A stretch of 64,000 nt of DNA. Source: Psoroptes ovis. Lineage: Eukaryota > Arthropoda > Arachnida > Sarcoptiformes > Psoroptidae. The position numbers and the translations under genes are program-made. This document shows positions 24,301 through 36,200 of this stretch, in pieces (the first letter of the stretch is position 1; every line of letters starts with the position of its first letter). The stretch is from the NCBI GenBank assembly GCA_002943765.1, contig PQWQ01000001.1, positions 744,001 through 808,000 on the forward strand, read 5' to 3'. The notes below the pieces were generated by a model, which was not told the DNA's origin, searched no databases, and was given only the letters and a program-made list of their open reading frames with translations.

Positions 24301-27037
24301 TCATCATCCGGATGGTTCAATAATAATAATCATTGAAATCATTGAAATTATACGTGTTTTCATAGATTTATCCATTTATTTATTAATATACGAAGGCCTG
24401 TAATTGAGTTTTGTGGTCATCATCATCATCATCATCATCGTCGTTATTATTTTCAAAATCATTAACAAATATCATTTTGTTACCATCTAAGAACACTATC
24501 TAATATTGGAATGAAGTAAAAAAACATCGAATAATAATGATAATCAAAGAATTCATGGCATATATCGTGATTAAATTCGTGATATTCACATTAGAAATGC
24601 TTTTTCTTTTAATTCATTTTGCTTGCTTTCGCTTTGGTTTATTTTCTCGATGATCTTCATCAGGATGATGGCACATTCCTTGAAATACACAAAGACTGAA
24701 CATAAACAACAACAGCAACAGACCTAGAGACAAACAAAGATAAATCAAGATAACAAAAAAAACAAATATCAATTCAAATATTTACTTGAATTCTTGAATC
24801 AAAGCGTACCATTAAGGTCTTATTATTATCATCATTATCAATAACAGAAGCGCTAAAATACGAATAATAATTATTGAAATGAATGCATGTTGGTTATTAT
24901 GAATTCAATTTTGAATTTTTCAAGTTTGGATCACACAAATAAAAACATTCATTTCAATTTCAATCTAAATAATTCCACTCAAAGCTGTTGAACAATAATA
25001 ATACATAATGGCATAATGTTTTTCAGTAATCATTGAGTATATGTTTGTTGATATCACGAATTATGATAATAATAACAACATAATCAATGGCCATAATCAT
25101 AACAGCAACAATGGTAACAGTAACAACTTTTCCCAGCAACAAATTCATTCATAAATCTTGAAAATATTTTTTGAAATTGATAATCTTCAATTGTTGTTTT
25201 GTTTTGTTCTGTTGTAGCAATCGATCTGTTATATGTTGCATTATATCTATTAATGATCATTATAACAATAATAATATCAATAATAATAATCGATCTATAT
25301 CAACATTTCGATCGGGAATCGATTGATTTTGAAATTTTGCCGACAAAAGGTCAATAAAAATAAAACGAAAACATATAAGAACGAATGCCGGTCACAGTTC
25401 AAAGTGGAATTTCGCTGAATTGGTCAAAAGCGAAATGTTGTTATTATGTTTTATTTCTGTAATAGCTTGTTTTACCCTAATGAAGATTGAATTGATTATT
25501 ATTATTAACATTATTATTATCATCATTTTATGCTTAATGGAATCACCATTCTTTGTGTTGGTGTTATATTAATATTTATCAATACATACAAATTTCATGA
25601 TTATTATCATTCAAAAAAAAAAAAAAAAATAATAATAATAATAATAATAATAATACACCTTATCAATAATCGAAATATCTTAATGGATATAACGGATAAT
25701 GTACATTCAATCAAATCAAGCAAATGACAAATATGAAGAACCGAATCTTAATGATTTTTTAAATGACAATTTTCAATTGTTATTTCTGTCCAAAGGGTCT
25801 AATCTGTCTTGTAAAATAACAGAATACGTGACAATATGATGAAAAGCATTTTGTGTTAATGCTTACCAGTTATTGTATTCCAGTTTTCGAGTTATTCGGA
25901 CATATTTCCATTAAGAAGAATAAACATTGGAATTTATTGTTTCGGGGACGGAAAAACACCAGCTAAAGCAACAAATATGCATATGATGATGATAATAATT
26001 GATGATGATGATGATGATGATGACCACCAAGATCGTCGCCTATTATTGTTTATTTGTTTCGACGAATATGCATTAAGTTGTTCAATAAATGTGTTTGGTG
26101 GTGATTTTTCGAAAGGTATTGCGATTGATCGAAATATACGAACCAACTTGTTGGACAACTGTGTACAATAAGATATTCACCATTCTTCTTGGGGGAGTAA
26201 GAAAGAAGAAAAATTCTAAGATATTTTCAAACAAAAGGTGATCGTTATTTGATCATCGTCGACAAAGATATACATGTTTTTATTGTTGTATTTGTAGTTG
26301 TCGGCGATTATCAAAAAAAACTGACCATTGCAGCAACTCAGAGAAGAAAAAGACCTCACACTTTACTGTTGTTGCTGTTGGTGGTGGTGGTGGTGGTGAT
26401 GGTGTCAAACAACCAGCTTACGATGGCCAGCTGAAATGTAGGGAAAAATCTTTATTCAAAAAATGTATGAAATAATAGAGATATAAAGATATTTACCATT
26501 ATATACCTTGATTCGGTTCGTATTCGAGAGAAAATATGTTTCATACATTTCTTAAGATTGAATATGATAGAATTCAAATCAATCTTTTTTCTTTTGGCTT
26601 TTGACTATGGAATGAAGAAAGAAAAATGATTAATTATCATTCATAATTAACAAAAGGAATGAAAATCTATAATCATTTTTGATTAAGATGGTAATTAACG
26701 TTTCGCGAATCAATGATTCAAAGAATTGATTGAAGAATTGAAAACAATGGTGAAGATAATGGTCAAGAAAATTGAAATTTGTTCGATCGAAACACAATCA
26801 AGCTAATTGATCGTCGATAATTTGGTAGATTTTGAAGAATTCCAAGCGCTATCTGTTGAAGTTGAAATCAATGAGATTTTATTTGAAATTTCATGAAAAT
26901 CCAATTGAATGCAACAGGTGTGTAAACACACACATTGATTAGTTTGAAATTGATTTAATTATTAATCTACAATTAAAATCAGGTTTAATATCAAACAAAT
27001 AATTGAAATTGATTCTAACAATTGATTGGAATCATTT
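12377..27037. other. 14.7-kb mostly non-coding region upstream of Wnt1
   Basis: No well-supported gene was found between the Wnt1 start and the mRpS15 stop. The DNA is AT-rich with many ATG/CAT, AAT and ATTT runs (for example ATTT at about 23320-23345), a CT run at 13217-13231, and TG runs near 16380 and 23846. It also has TAATTA clusters (13868-13938 and around 14042) and a CCAAT palindrome near 14205. As the 5' flank of a developmental ligand gene it may hold enhancers or 5' untranslated exons; that is inference. Weak exon-like segments at 24614-24723 and 25934-26548 are described in the findings. Confidence 0.6.
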
Positions 27038-27950
27038 TCAATTGTTGTCAATTGGAATATCTTTGTTATTTTCAATGATTTTTTCATTTTTATCATCATC
27101 ATTAATCAATTCCAACTGTTTTTGTTTCAATTCTTGATGATATATTTCCAATTTTTTAAGCTTTATTTGCTCACAATACTCATTTGTTAATCGGCGAATT
27201 TCATTTTTTCGAGTTACTTTACCAGTGATTTCACCTAATTTCGGTATCGAAGGCTGTATGCCTAGAATTTTAATTATTTCCAAATAACTTTGACGATTTT
27301 GATAATATAAATGAATTAATAGATTCAAACGACGATTTTTCAATGTTTCTTGCCATATTTTACGTGGTGCATCGTATTTGTTTATTTTATTGAAATGATA
27401 TAAATTGTTACGTATTTTAACTGTGTATTCAGCGACTGAAATCGAGAATTTTGACAAAAATAGAATTAAGATTGATTTGAAGAAAAAAACTAGACAAACT
27501 TTTGACCTCAGGCGACATTGTATCATAAGGATAGCGGCGAACCATTTCAATTATTTTCTCCATTTGATGTTTAACAATTGTAGGCTATGTAAAAGTGTAT
27601 AATGTAATTAATATTGAAAGAAATTATGTGATTAAACTCACGCGTTCAGCAAATTCCAATGTAAATTGTTTTCGTACAATCAATGGAATGTCATCACTGT
27701 TTAATAAACGGGAATATTTTGCTTCTGGAATCAAGTCCTCCGGATTCCAGCGACCAATATCATTTACAATATCTCCAGTACGCAGATAAGGTGGTTCCAG
27801 CTTTTTACGTTCCCAATGAAATGGTAGAAAATCGTTTGGCCAATGATACCAGCGGCGATATCTACGGCCGAATCGTCGAAATACACAATTTATCATTGAA
27901 AGTGATGCATTTGTATGGTCATGATGATATTTGATTAATTTATTGAACAT
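27038..27950 (-). CDS. mRpS15: Mitochondrial small ribosomal subunit protein uS15m
   Basis: A component of the mitochondrial small ribosomal subunit that binds the central domain of the small rRNA. Three exons (27950-27642, 27584-27500 and 27435-27038) splice at GT/AG into 264 codons, with introns of 57 and 64 bp. The S15 core is recognisable: TLEFAER, then SPEVKIAEYTVKIRNN, a basic helix (KNRRLNLLIHLYYQNRQ) and the closing EIIKILGIQP motif. These correspond to the animal MRPS15 VKIR and RRKML...NLR...Y...LGI segments. Length (263 aa) fits animal orthologues. The N-terminus is Arg-rich (RRFGRRYRRWYHWP), as expected for a mitochondrial targeting region. The donor of intron 2 must be AAAA/GTTTGT to keep frame. 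A candidate poly(A) signal lies at 26878-26883. Confidence 0.85.
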
Positions 27951-28312
27951 TTTGACCGAGAAAACTGGACATATGACAATTCTTCAGCATCAACTCATCA
28001 ATTTACACGCGACTTATCAATTGGATGATTGAAATCTAATTTCGAAATCAGAAAAAATCAATACAGCACCGTCTATCGTGGTAAATGGGAAAATTTTAAA
28101 TTTCAAATTTTCAAGAATTTTCAGAAATCGCTTCATGTTTTCTCAGCTGTTCAAATGTCGATTGTGCATATCGTTGGCGAATCAATGATGAATCAGATTT
28201 GAAAAACAGAAATCAGAATTCAATTTTACAATTTTCAATTATAAAAACATTTGTCATTTATTGATGATTAAATGCAAAATCGTTTTCATTTTCACGATCG
28301 AATGCAATTGCA
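27951..28312. promoter_or_regulatory. Head-to-head intergenic region, possible bidirectional promoter
   Basis: Only 362 bp separate the start codons of the minus-strand mRpS15 gene and the plus-strand small secreted-protein gene. Both promoters and 5' UTRs must fit here or overlap the genes. I see no clear TATA box; the sequence is AT-rich and otherwise unremarkable. Confidence 0.45.
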
Positions 28313-28729
28313 ATGTTTACCAAAATGAACATGAAATCAACGACAACGTTTGTATTCATATTGTTTACCATTATCGATTCGATTCATGGTAAGATACTAG
28401 AAAATAGGATAAATTTGACAATCGAAAATTCTTTGTATGTTTCCAAAGGAACCAGATTCGCAAGACCTGATAATAATTATGATATCATGATACTGATAAA
28501 TGGTCGTCCATTACCGGCACAAAGTGCAATCAATTTACCAAATATATTCGTTACGAATAAACAAACCGGTAAGGAAATACCGATACGAATAGGTGTACGG
28601 AGAATATTACCTGATAATGGTGGCGATGATGAGTCAAATGAAGATGAAGATAAAGAAAAGAAAGATAATGAAAAAGAAAAAGATAAGAAAGAAGGCAAAA
28701 CGAATGGTATTTTAATTCTTGAAGTTTAA
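28313..28729 (+). CDS. Small secreted protein with acidic/basic tail, unknown
   Basis: A single-exon frame of 138 aa. The N-terminus has a typical signal peptide (hydrophobic run TTFVFILFTIIDSIHG, about residues 11-26), and Met1 or Met5 may be the start. The middle (about 30-105) has no cysteine and looks like a small beta-rich domain. The tail (about 105-130) is almost only D, E, K and N, followed by a hydrophobic end (GILILEV). The gene is divergent from mRpS15 and convergent with the 956-aa repeat gene, with stop codons 143 bp apart. Acidic D/E/K tracts also occur in the two neighbouring repeat proteins, so a shared secretory role is conceivable, but I recognise no family. Confidence 0.65.
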   Translation: MFTKMNMKSTTTFVFILFTIIDSIHGKILENRINLTIENSLYVSKGTRFARPDNNYDIMILINGRPLPAQSAINLPNIFVTNKQTGKEIPIRIGVRRILPDNGGDDESNEDEDKEKKDNEKEKDKKEGKTNGILILEV

Positions 28730-28777
28730 TAAGATGTTTGATAATAATTTTAATCATATCTTTGAAATAATCATCAT

Positions 28778-28783
28778 TTTATT
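28778..28783 (-). terminator. Candidate poly(A) signal of the 956-aa repeat gene
   Basis: AATAAA on the minus strand, about 90 nt downstream of the stop codon at 28873-28875. It lies in the short gap between two convergent genes, so the two 3' UTRs probably overlap or nearly touch. Confidence 0.4.
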
Positions 28784-28872
28784 ACAACGACAACAACATT
28801 ATTCTTGGTAAAAGATAATTTTGAATAATAAGTGAATTATGGTTTTATGTTTTTTGAGATAAAAATTTTGAT

Positions 28873-31817
28873 TTAGCAGGGAAGGCCTGGCATAGGCATC
28901 GGAAGAGGCATGCCTGGAATCGGCATCGGTAATGGCAATTTAATAGGTGAAACAGCTTTCATCAATGGTTTTGCAACGGACATCGCTCCATGAACTGCAC
29001 CTCCAAGTGCTAAATTTTTACCACCTAAAATTCCTGCACCCCCTGCAAGACCTGCTCCTCCTAAATGGCCAAGTGGTTTCAATGGTGATTTGATAAGTTT
29101 TGCTCCAGCTGCTAATTTTCCGCCGCTTAAGATTCCGATTCCTTTTCCTAGTCCTAAAGGTCCCTTTTTATGTGGTCCATGTCCTGGTATCAAAGGCCCT
29201 AGAATAGGTTTTAGTGGTTTCAATACATCACCAACGATCTCATTTTTTTTGTCTACAATCATTTCGATTGGGTTCGGAAAAGGTCCTTTACCTGGTCCAA
29301 ACGGTCCTTTTTTACCTGGACCGTGATGTGGGCCATGATGATCGTGTCCGGGTATCAAAGGTCCTAGGATCGGTTTTAGTGGTTTCAATACACCACCAAC
29401 GATCTCATCTTTTTTTTCTTTTATCATTTCGATTGGGTTCGGAAAAGGTCCTTTACCTGGTCCAAACGGTCCTTTTTTACCTGGACCGTGATGTGGGCCA
29501 TGATGATCGTGTCCGGGTATCAAAGGCCCTAGAATCGGTTTTAGTGGTTTCAATACACCACCAACAATTTCATCTGTTTTGTCTTTTATCATTTCGATTG
29601 GGTTCGGGAAAGGTCCTTTACCTGGTCCAAACGGTCCTTTTTTACCTGGTCCGTGATGTGGGCCATGATGCGGACCATTATGTGGGCCATGATGAGGACC
29701 ATGATGTGGACCGTGATGCGGACCATTATGTGGGCCATGATGAGGACCATGATGCGGTCCATGATGAGGGCCATGATGATCATTTCCGGGTATCAAAGGT
29801 CCGAGGATCGGTTTTAGGGGTTTCAATACACCACCAACAATTTCATCTGTTTTGTCTTTTATCATTTCGATTGGGTTCGGAAAAGGTCCTTTACCCGGTC
29901 CAAACGGTCCTTTTTTACCTGGACCGTGATGTGGTCCATGATGTGGTCCATGATGTGGGCCATGATGAGGACCATGATGTGGGCCATGATGAGGACCATG
30001 ATGTGGACCGTGGTGTGGGCCATGATGTGGACCGTGATGTGGACCGTGATGAGGGCCATGATGATCGTGTCCGGGTATCAAAGGTCCGAGGATCGGTTTT
30101 AGGGGTTTCAATACACCACCAACAATTTCATCTGTTTTGTCTTTTATCATATCTATCGGATTCGGGAAAGGTCCTTTTTTATGTGGACCATTATGATGAT
30201 CATGTCCAGGTATCAAAGGTCCAAGGATTGGTTTGAGTGGTTTCAATACACCGCCAACGATCTCATCTTTTTTGTCTTTTATCATTTCTATAGGATTTGG
30301 GAAAGGTCCTTTGCCTATTCCGAACGGCCCTTTATTGTTGGGAGAGTTCGGATGTGGTTCTCCAATTGCAAATCCATTGCCTGGTTTGAATGGTCCATTA
30401 CCTTGTCCTTTTGAGAGTGCTGTCGAAATTCCAGCGCCTATAGCACTACCAACAATGATTGGTTTCAAAGTTTTTAACGGTTTCAAAGGTCCATCTTTAT
30501 CATCATCATCTTTTTTAGGTACTCCAGGTATCATTTCCAATACATCTTTGATTGGCTGGAACGGTTTGGGTAAAATTTTATCTAATGGTCCTTTGTCATC
30601 TTTTGATGCGCCAGGTAAATTTTTCATGGGACCATCTTTATCATCTGATTTGGATTCTTCAGATTTGTCTCCTAATATATCTTTGACTGGTTTCAATGGA
30701 TTCAATTTTTCTAATGGATTTTCACCGGACTTCGGTAAGACATCTCCTAATATGCCCACACCCAATACACCTTTTGCTTTGTCTTTAATTTCATCGGAAT
30801 CTTTACCATCTTTATCATCAGGTTTTGGTACTCCAGGAATAATCGAAGCTATTTCTTTAACTGGTTCCGGAACCAATTTTTCCAATGGATTTTTGTCTGA
30901 CTGATCATCTTTTTTGTCAGGTTTTGGTACGCCTGGTAATAAGGAAATAAATTTAGATATTGGACCTTCTCCAGGTTTAGGAATCAATTTTGACAATGGA
31001 CCTTTTCCAGGTTCTGGTATCAGTTTCGACAATGGTTCAGGAATCAATTTTGACAATGGACCTTCACCAGGTTTAGGTAACAATTTCGATAATGGACCTT
31101 CTCCAGGTTTAGGTATCAATTTTGACAATGGACCTTCACCAGGTTTAGGTAACAATTTCGATAATGGACCTTCTCCAGGTTTAGGTATCAATTTTGACAA
31201 TGGACCTTCACCAGGTTTAGGTAACAATTTCGATAATGGACCTTCTCCAGGTTTAGGTATCAATTTTGACAATGGACCTTCACCAGGTTTAGGTAACAAT
31301 TTCGATAATGGACCTTCTCCAGGTTTAGGTATCAATTTTGACAATGGACCTTCTCCAGGTTTAGGTATCAATTTTGATAAAGGACCTTCTCCAGGTTTAG
31401 GGATCAATTTCGATAATGGACCTTTTCCTGGTTCTGGAATCAATTTCGAAAATGGTTCAGGAATCAATTTGGCTAGTGGACCTTTTCCAGAATCAGATTC
31501 TGGTACGCCAGGAATTTTTTCAAATAAATTTCCAATAATTCCTTTTGCACCTCCAATTTCGGAGCCGATTGCTGTGCCAAGTATACCACCATCGACACCA
31601 CCTTTTACTCCTTTGGCGACTTTGCCAGCTGCAGCACCGACTGGATTCAGTTTAAGATGATCTATTTGAAAATGTTAAAAAATATATTAATTAAATGACG
31701 AGTCTTTTCATAAATTTCAAGACCAAAGCCCATACCTTTTTCATGAGCAGTTGCATAGACTGTCGATGACATAAGCATAATGCTTATGATCATCGATATT
31801 GATAAAAAGATTTTCAT
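28873..31817 (-). CDS. Secreted tandem-repeat protein 1 (956 aa), GPLSKL and HHGP arrays
   Basis: Exon 1 (31817-31736) encodes a signal peptide, MKIFLSISMIISIMLMSS. A 74-bp phase-1 intron (31735-31662) leads to one 2789-bp exon. Order in the mature chain: a glycine-zipper-like head (GGVDGGILGTAIGSEIGGAKG), then a 12-residue array GPLSKLIPKPGE alternating I and L at one position. A linker with PGVPKPDDKDG and other acidic segments follows. Then come six cassettes NPIEMIKDKKDEIVGG-VLKPLKPILGPLIPG separated by HHGP or HNGP tetrapeptide arrays. The C-terminus is Gly/Ala/Leu-rich and ends in Pro/Met and one Cys (PGLPC). The head is clearly homologous to the 2327-aa gene upstream. The protein is almost Cys-free, Pro/Gly-rich and low in aromatics. 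No known family was recognised; a structural, glue-like or metal-binding role is inference. Confidence 0.88.
29310..30225 (-). repeat. Cassette array with HHGP/HNGP tetrapeptide runs
   Basis: Within the 956-aa gene, near-identical blocks encode NPIEMIKDKKDEIVGG plus VLKPLKPILGPLIPG and then a variable number of 12-bp units encoding HHGP. The longest His-Gly-Pro run is at about 29935-30060 and another at about 29650-29780. Cassettes differ by only a few bases, which suggests recent unequal exchange or gene conversion. Copy number of the 12-bp unit is the main difference between cassettes. Confidence 0.85.
30955..31430 (-). repeat. 36-bp tandem array encoding GPLSKLIPKPGE
   Basis: About a dozen 36-bp units in the 956-aa gene encode GPLSKL(I/L)PKPGE. 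Units alternate in a 72-bp higher-order pattern (I then L, with linked silent changes), so the array grew by copying pairs. The degenerate units at both ends read IPEP instead of IPKP. Confidence 0.9.
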
Positions 31818-31944
31818 CTTTTTTTTTTGGACTCTTGTTGCTGAATATATTTTCTGTATCAATCAATTTATTAACAAATTGAAATACAAATAAATGATTG
31901 ATCAAAATTTTAAAATTGATAATTATCAATTATTTCTAATCCAT

Positions 31945-31957
31945 TGGTTTATATATG
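31945..31957 (-). promoter_or_regulatory. TATA box of the 956-aa repeat gene
   Basis: Minus-strand CATATATAAACCA, about 130 bp upstream of the ATG at 31817. The identical 13-mer sits upstream of the 2327-aa paralogue at 40471-40483, so the core promoter is conserved between the two genes. Confidence 0.65.
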
Positions 31958-33242
31958 ATTTTATTGAGTAAAAAAAAAAAATTAAACTTGAATTGCAATT
32001 TCAAAAATTTAAATTTCAAATAACGTCAATCTAAAATATAATTAATGATTGATTAATTGATTAATTTACCGTTTATTCATAAATAACACGTTAATTTCCG
32101 TTCCTATGATGATGATCATCATTGTTATCATCACAATGTTGTGAATCGATGATAATTTCATCGGCATGAAATGAACATTCGTATAACATAAACAAAGCAA
32201 TTCGTTCAATTGTCCTATTGATAATGATAATTTTATTTATGCTACCAATTTTCTCATCTAATTATCTTCGGTAAATTTTCAACCTAATCTGGTATCTAAG
32301 ATATATGATTTTCGGTGAAATTTTTTTTTCAAATATCGTCATTATCATCAATTATTCATTGATCACAAGTCAATGATCACGTAGACTCTTCGATCATCAT
32401 ATCCGATCAATTAGTATTATAATTGATCGAGCATGATTGATAGAATTACAAAGCCAATTTCAAATTAATCCTAAAGATATGAATCGGTTGAAAGATCAAA
32501 CAAGTTATTCCTAAACTTTTTGGGGCCATCACCCATGCCCTTAATAATTCTCCATTGCCCCAATAGTGCGCCGAATTTTTGAAAAAATCGAAAAAATCAA
32601 AGGCCCTAGACTTTGGAAATTTTCGAAAATTAAAAAAAAAAAAAAATCTAAGGCTATAATCTATGGAAATTTTTGAAATATTCACTTAAATCTAAGGCTA
32701 TAGTCTTTGGAAATTTCAAATGCAACTACAATTTCAAAATTTTGAAATAACAAAAATGAATCAAAATCACAGATTATGAGACATCGAGTTTTGTCCAATA
32801 ATTCAATAAAATCAAATGAAACGAATCTAGATCCAATAAGCGAATAGATTTTGGTGATTTATTGTATCTGCAATAAATCTTCAACCAATAAATGGTCCGA
32901 AATCAATTTGATGAAAATGAATACATCCTTTGTTATGTTGATAGTGATTATATTCGGAAATTAATTTGAATTTATTTTTTCCCCAATTTCGATCATTTTG
33001 ATCATGCGATCGCAAATTTGAAACAAACACAATGAATTGAATGCAATTGTTTTAATTTTTTTTCAAATTTTGAAATTGAAATTGTTTTATTCAAAAAATT
33101 TTTATTTCGAAAAATTTTAGTTAATCACCACAAAACATTTTGAATTTTATATGTATCAATATGTGGAAATATGTGTGTAAGAAAATTTTGTTTAATTTAA
33201 AAATGAAAATTTGATTATCATTAATTTAGCATGCACACATTT
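31958..33242. other. Intergenic region between the two repeat genes
   Basis: This is the 5' flank of the 956-aa gene and the 3' flank of the 2327-aa gene. It contains no supported gene. It includes a possible transposon remnant at about 32500-32725 and minus-strand AATAAA candidates near 33085 and 33105 that could end the upstream gene. Confidence 0.6.
32500..32725. repeat. Imperfect tandem repeats in a possible DNA-transposon remnant
   Basis: Three diverged copies of a roughly 30-bp motif (AAGGCTATAGTCTTTGGAAA and variants) occur at about 32600-32720. They follow a stretch (CTAAACTTTTTGGGGCCATC) that resembles ends of some animal hAT elements. No terminal inverted repeats or open frame were found, so the origin is uncertain. 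Confidence 0.35.
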
Positions 33243-36200
33243 TTATTTGCCGCCACAACCAGGTGTTCGTGGAAATTCAAAATGTGGAAAATGTTTGATC
33301 ACTTGTTTACCATTCGGCAATGTTATTTGCATCGGTATTTTACTAAATCTGGGCAAAAATTGTTCAATTTTTTCTCCAAGCGAAGATTCTCCACCCAAAT
33401 TGATTTTAATTGGTTTGGATGTTCCTGGAAATTTGTTTGGTGGGAATGGAAATTGTGGGAATTGTATTTTTGGGAAATTGAATCGAGGAAAAGCAAACGG
33501 TGCCATTGGTCCTATTTTGAATGGATTGAATAAATTGCCGACTGGTTTTGGCCCTTTTTTAAAGGGACCGAATGGTCCGAATGGTCCAAATGGACCAAAT
33601 GGTGAGAATGGTCCTTTTTTTGGACCGAATGGGCCTTTGAATGGGAATGGCTTAAATAATCCAAATTTCAAGGAGTCGAATAAATCTTTGACTGGATTCG
33701 GTCTAAATGGCTCAAGAATCGGCTTCAAAGGATTTAATGGAGCTTTCTCTGGTTTTGGATTTAATGGTCCTTTTTTGTCGTGATGAAACGGTCCATGGTC
33801 ATGCCCGAATGGCCCTTTTTTATCGTGATGGAATGGTCCGTGACCTTTTCCAAATGGTCCTTTTTTATTATGATGGAAAGGTCCATGGTGCGGTGGCAAG
33901 TTGAATAAATCAGAGAAGAATTTCGTTATCGGTCCTTTACCATGATCAAACGGATTTAATTTAGAAAATGGTCCTTTGCGATGATCGAACGGGTTCAATT
34001 TAGACAATGGTCCCTGGTCAAAAGGATTCAATTTCGATAATAATATTTTGCCAGGATTGAACGGGTTCAATTTTGAGAGTAATAGTTTGCCAGGATTCAA
34101 CGGATTCAATGGATTTAAAGGATTTAATGGATTCAATGGGTCTAATTTGGAGAGTGGTCCATCTTTATCGAACGGATTCAATTTGGATAAAGGTCCATCT
34201 TTATCAAATGGATTTAATTCGGAGAGTGGTCCATCTTTATCAAATGGATTTAATTCGGAGAGCGGCCCATCTTTATCAAACGGGTTCAATTTCGAGAGTA
34301 ATTTTTTACCTTTATTCAACGGATTCAGCGGATTCAATGGATTTAATGGACTTAATGGATTCACTGGATTTAATTTGGAGAGTGGTCCATCTTTATCGAA
34401 TGGATTCAATTTTGAGAGAGGTCCATCTTTATCAAACGGGTTCAATTCGGAGAGTGGTCCATCTTTATCGAATGGATTCAATTTTGAGAGAGGTCCATCT
34501 TTATCAAACGGGTTCAATTCGGAGAGTGGTCCATCTTTATCGAATGGATTCAATTTTGAGAGAGGTCCATCTTTATCAAACGGGTTCAATTCGGAGAGTG
34601 GTCCATCTTTATCAAATGGGTTCAATTTTGAGAGTAATTTTTTACCTTTATTCAACGGATTCAGCGGATTCAATGGATTTAATGGACTTAATGGATTCAC
34701 TGGATTTAATTTGGAGAGTGGTCCATCTTTATCGAATGGGTTTAATTTTGAGAGTGGTCCATCTTCTTTATCAAATGGATTCAATTTTGAAAGTGGTCCA
34801 TCTTTATCGAATGGGTTCAATTCGGAGAGTAATTTTTTACCAGTATTCAGTGGATTCAACGGATTCAATGGATTGAATGGACTTAATGGATTCAATGGAT
34901 TGAATTTTGAGAGTGGATTGAATGGATTCAATTTGGATAATGGTCCATCTTTATCAAACGGGTTCAATTTGGATAAAGGTTCATCTTCTTTATCAAACGG
35001 GTTCAATTCGGAGAGTAATTTTTTACCAGTATTCAGTGGATTCAACGGATTCAATGGATTGAATGGACTTAATGGATTCGATGGATTAAATTTGGAGAGT
35101 GGATTGAATGGATTCAATTTGGATAATGGTCCATCTTTATCAAACGGGTTCAATTTGGATAAAGGTCCATCTTCTTTGTCAAAAGGGTTCAATTTAGAGA
35201 GTGGTCCATCTTTATCAAATGGGTTCAATTCTGAGAGTAATTTTTTACCAGTATTCAGTGGATTCAACGGATTCAATGGATTTAATTTAGAGAGTGGATT
35301 TAACGGATTCAATGGATTTAATTTGGAGAGTGGATTGAATGGATTCAATTTGGATAATGGTCCATCTTTATCAAACGGGTTCAATTTGGATAAAGGTCCA
35401 TCCTCTTTATCGAATGGATTCAATTTAGAGAGTGGTCCATCTTTATCAAATGGGTTCAATTCTGAGAGTAATTTTTTACCAGTATTCAGTGGATTCAACG
35501 GATTCAATGGATTTAACTTGGAGAGTGGATTCAATGGATTTAATTTGGAGAGTGGATTTAACGGATTCAATGGATTGAATTTGGAGAGTGGATTGAATGG
35601 ATTTAATTTGGATAATGGTCCATCTTTATCAAACGGGTTCAATTTGGATAAAGGTCCATCCTCTTTATCGAATGGATTCAATTTGGAGAGTGGGCCATCT
35701 TCTTTGTCGAAAGGATTCAATTTGGAGAGTGGCCCATCTTCTTTATCGAATGGATTTAATTTAGAGAGTGGTCCATCATCTTTATCGAATGGATTTAATT
35801 TAGAGAGTGGTCCATCTTCTTTGTCGAAGGGATTCAATTTGGATAGAGGTCCATCCTCTTTATCAAATGGATTTAATTTTGAGAGTGGTCCATCTTCTTT
35901 ATCGGAAGGATTCAATTTAGAGAGTGGTCCATCTTCTTTGTCGAAGGGATTCAATTTGGATAGAGGTCCATCCTCTTTATCAAATGGATTTAATTTTGAG
36001 AGTGGTCCATCTTCTTTATCGAGTGGATTTAATTTGGATAAAGGTCCATCTTTATCAAATGGATTTAATTCGGAGAGTGGTCCATCTTTATCGAACGGAT
36101 TCAATTTGGATAAAGGTCCATCTTTATCAAATGGATTTAATTCGGAGAGCGGCCCATCTTTATCAAACGGGTTCAATTTCGAGAGTAATTTTTTACCTTT

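Noticed and set aside
29090..31660. Plus-strand open frames opposite the 956-aa gene
   Set aside because: They mirror the repeat units of the minus-strand gene, and lack a signal peptide and splice logic. The minus frame has both, plus a paralogue.
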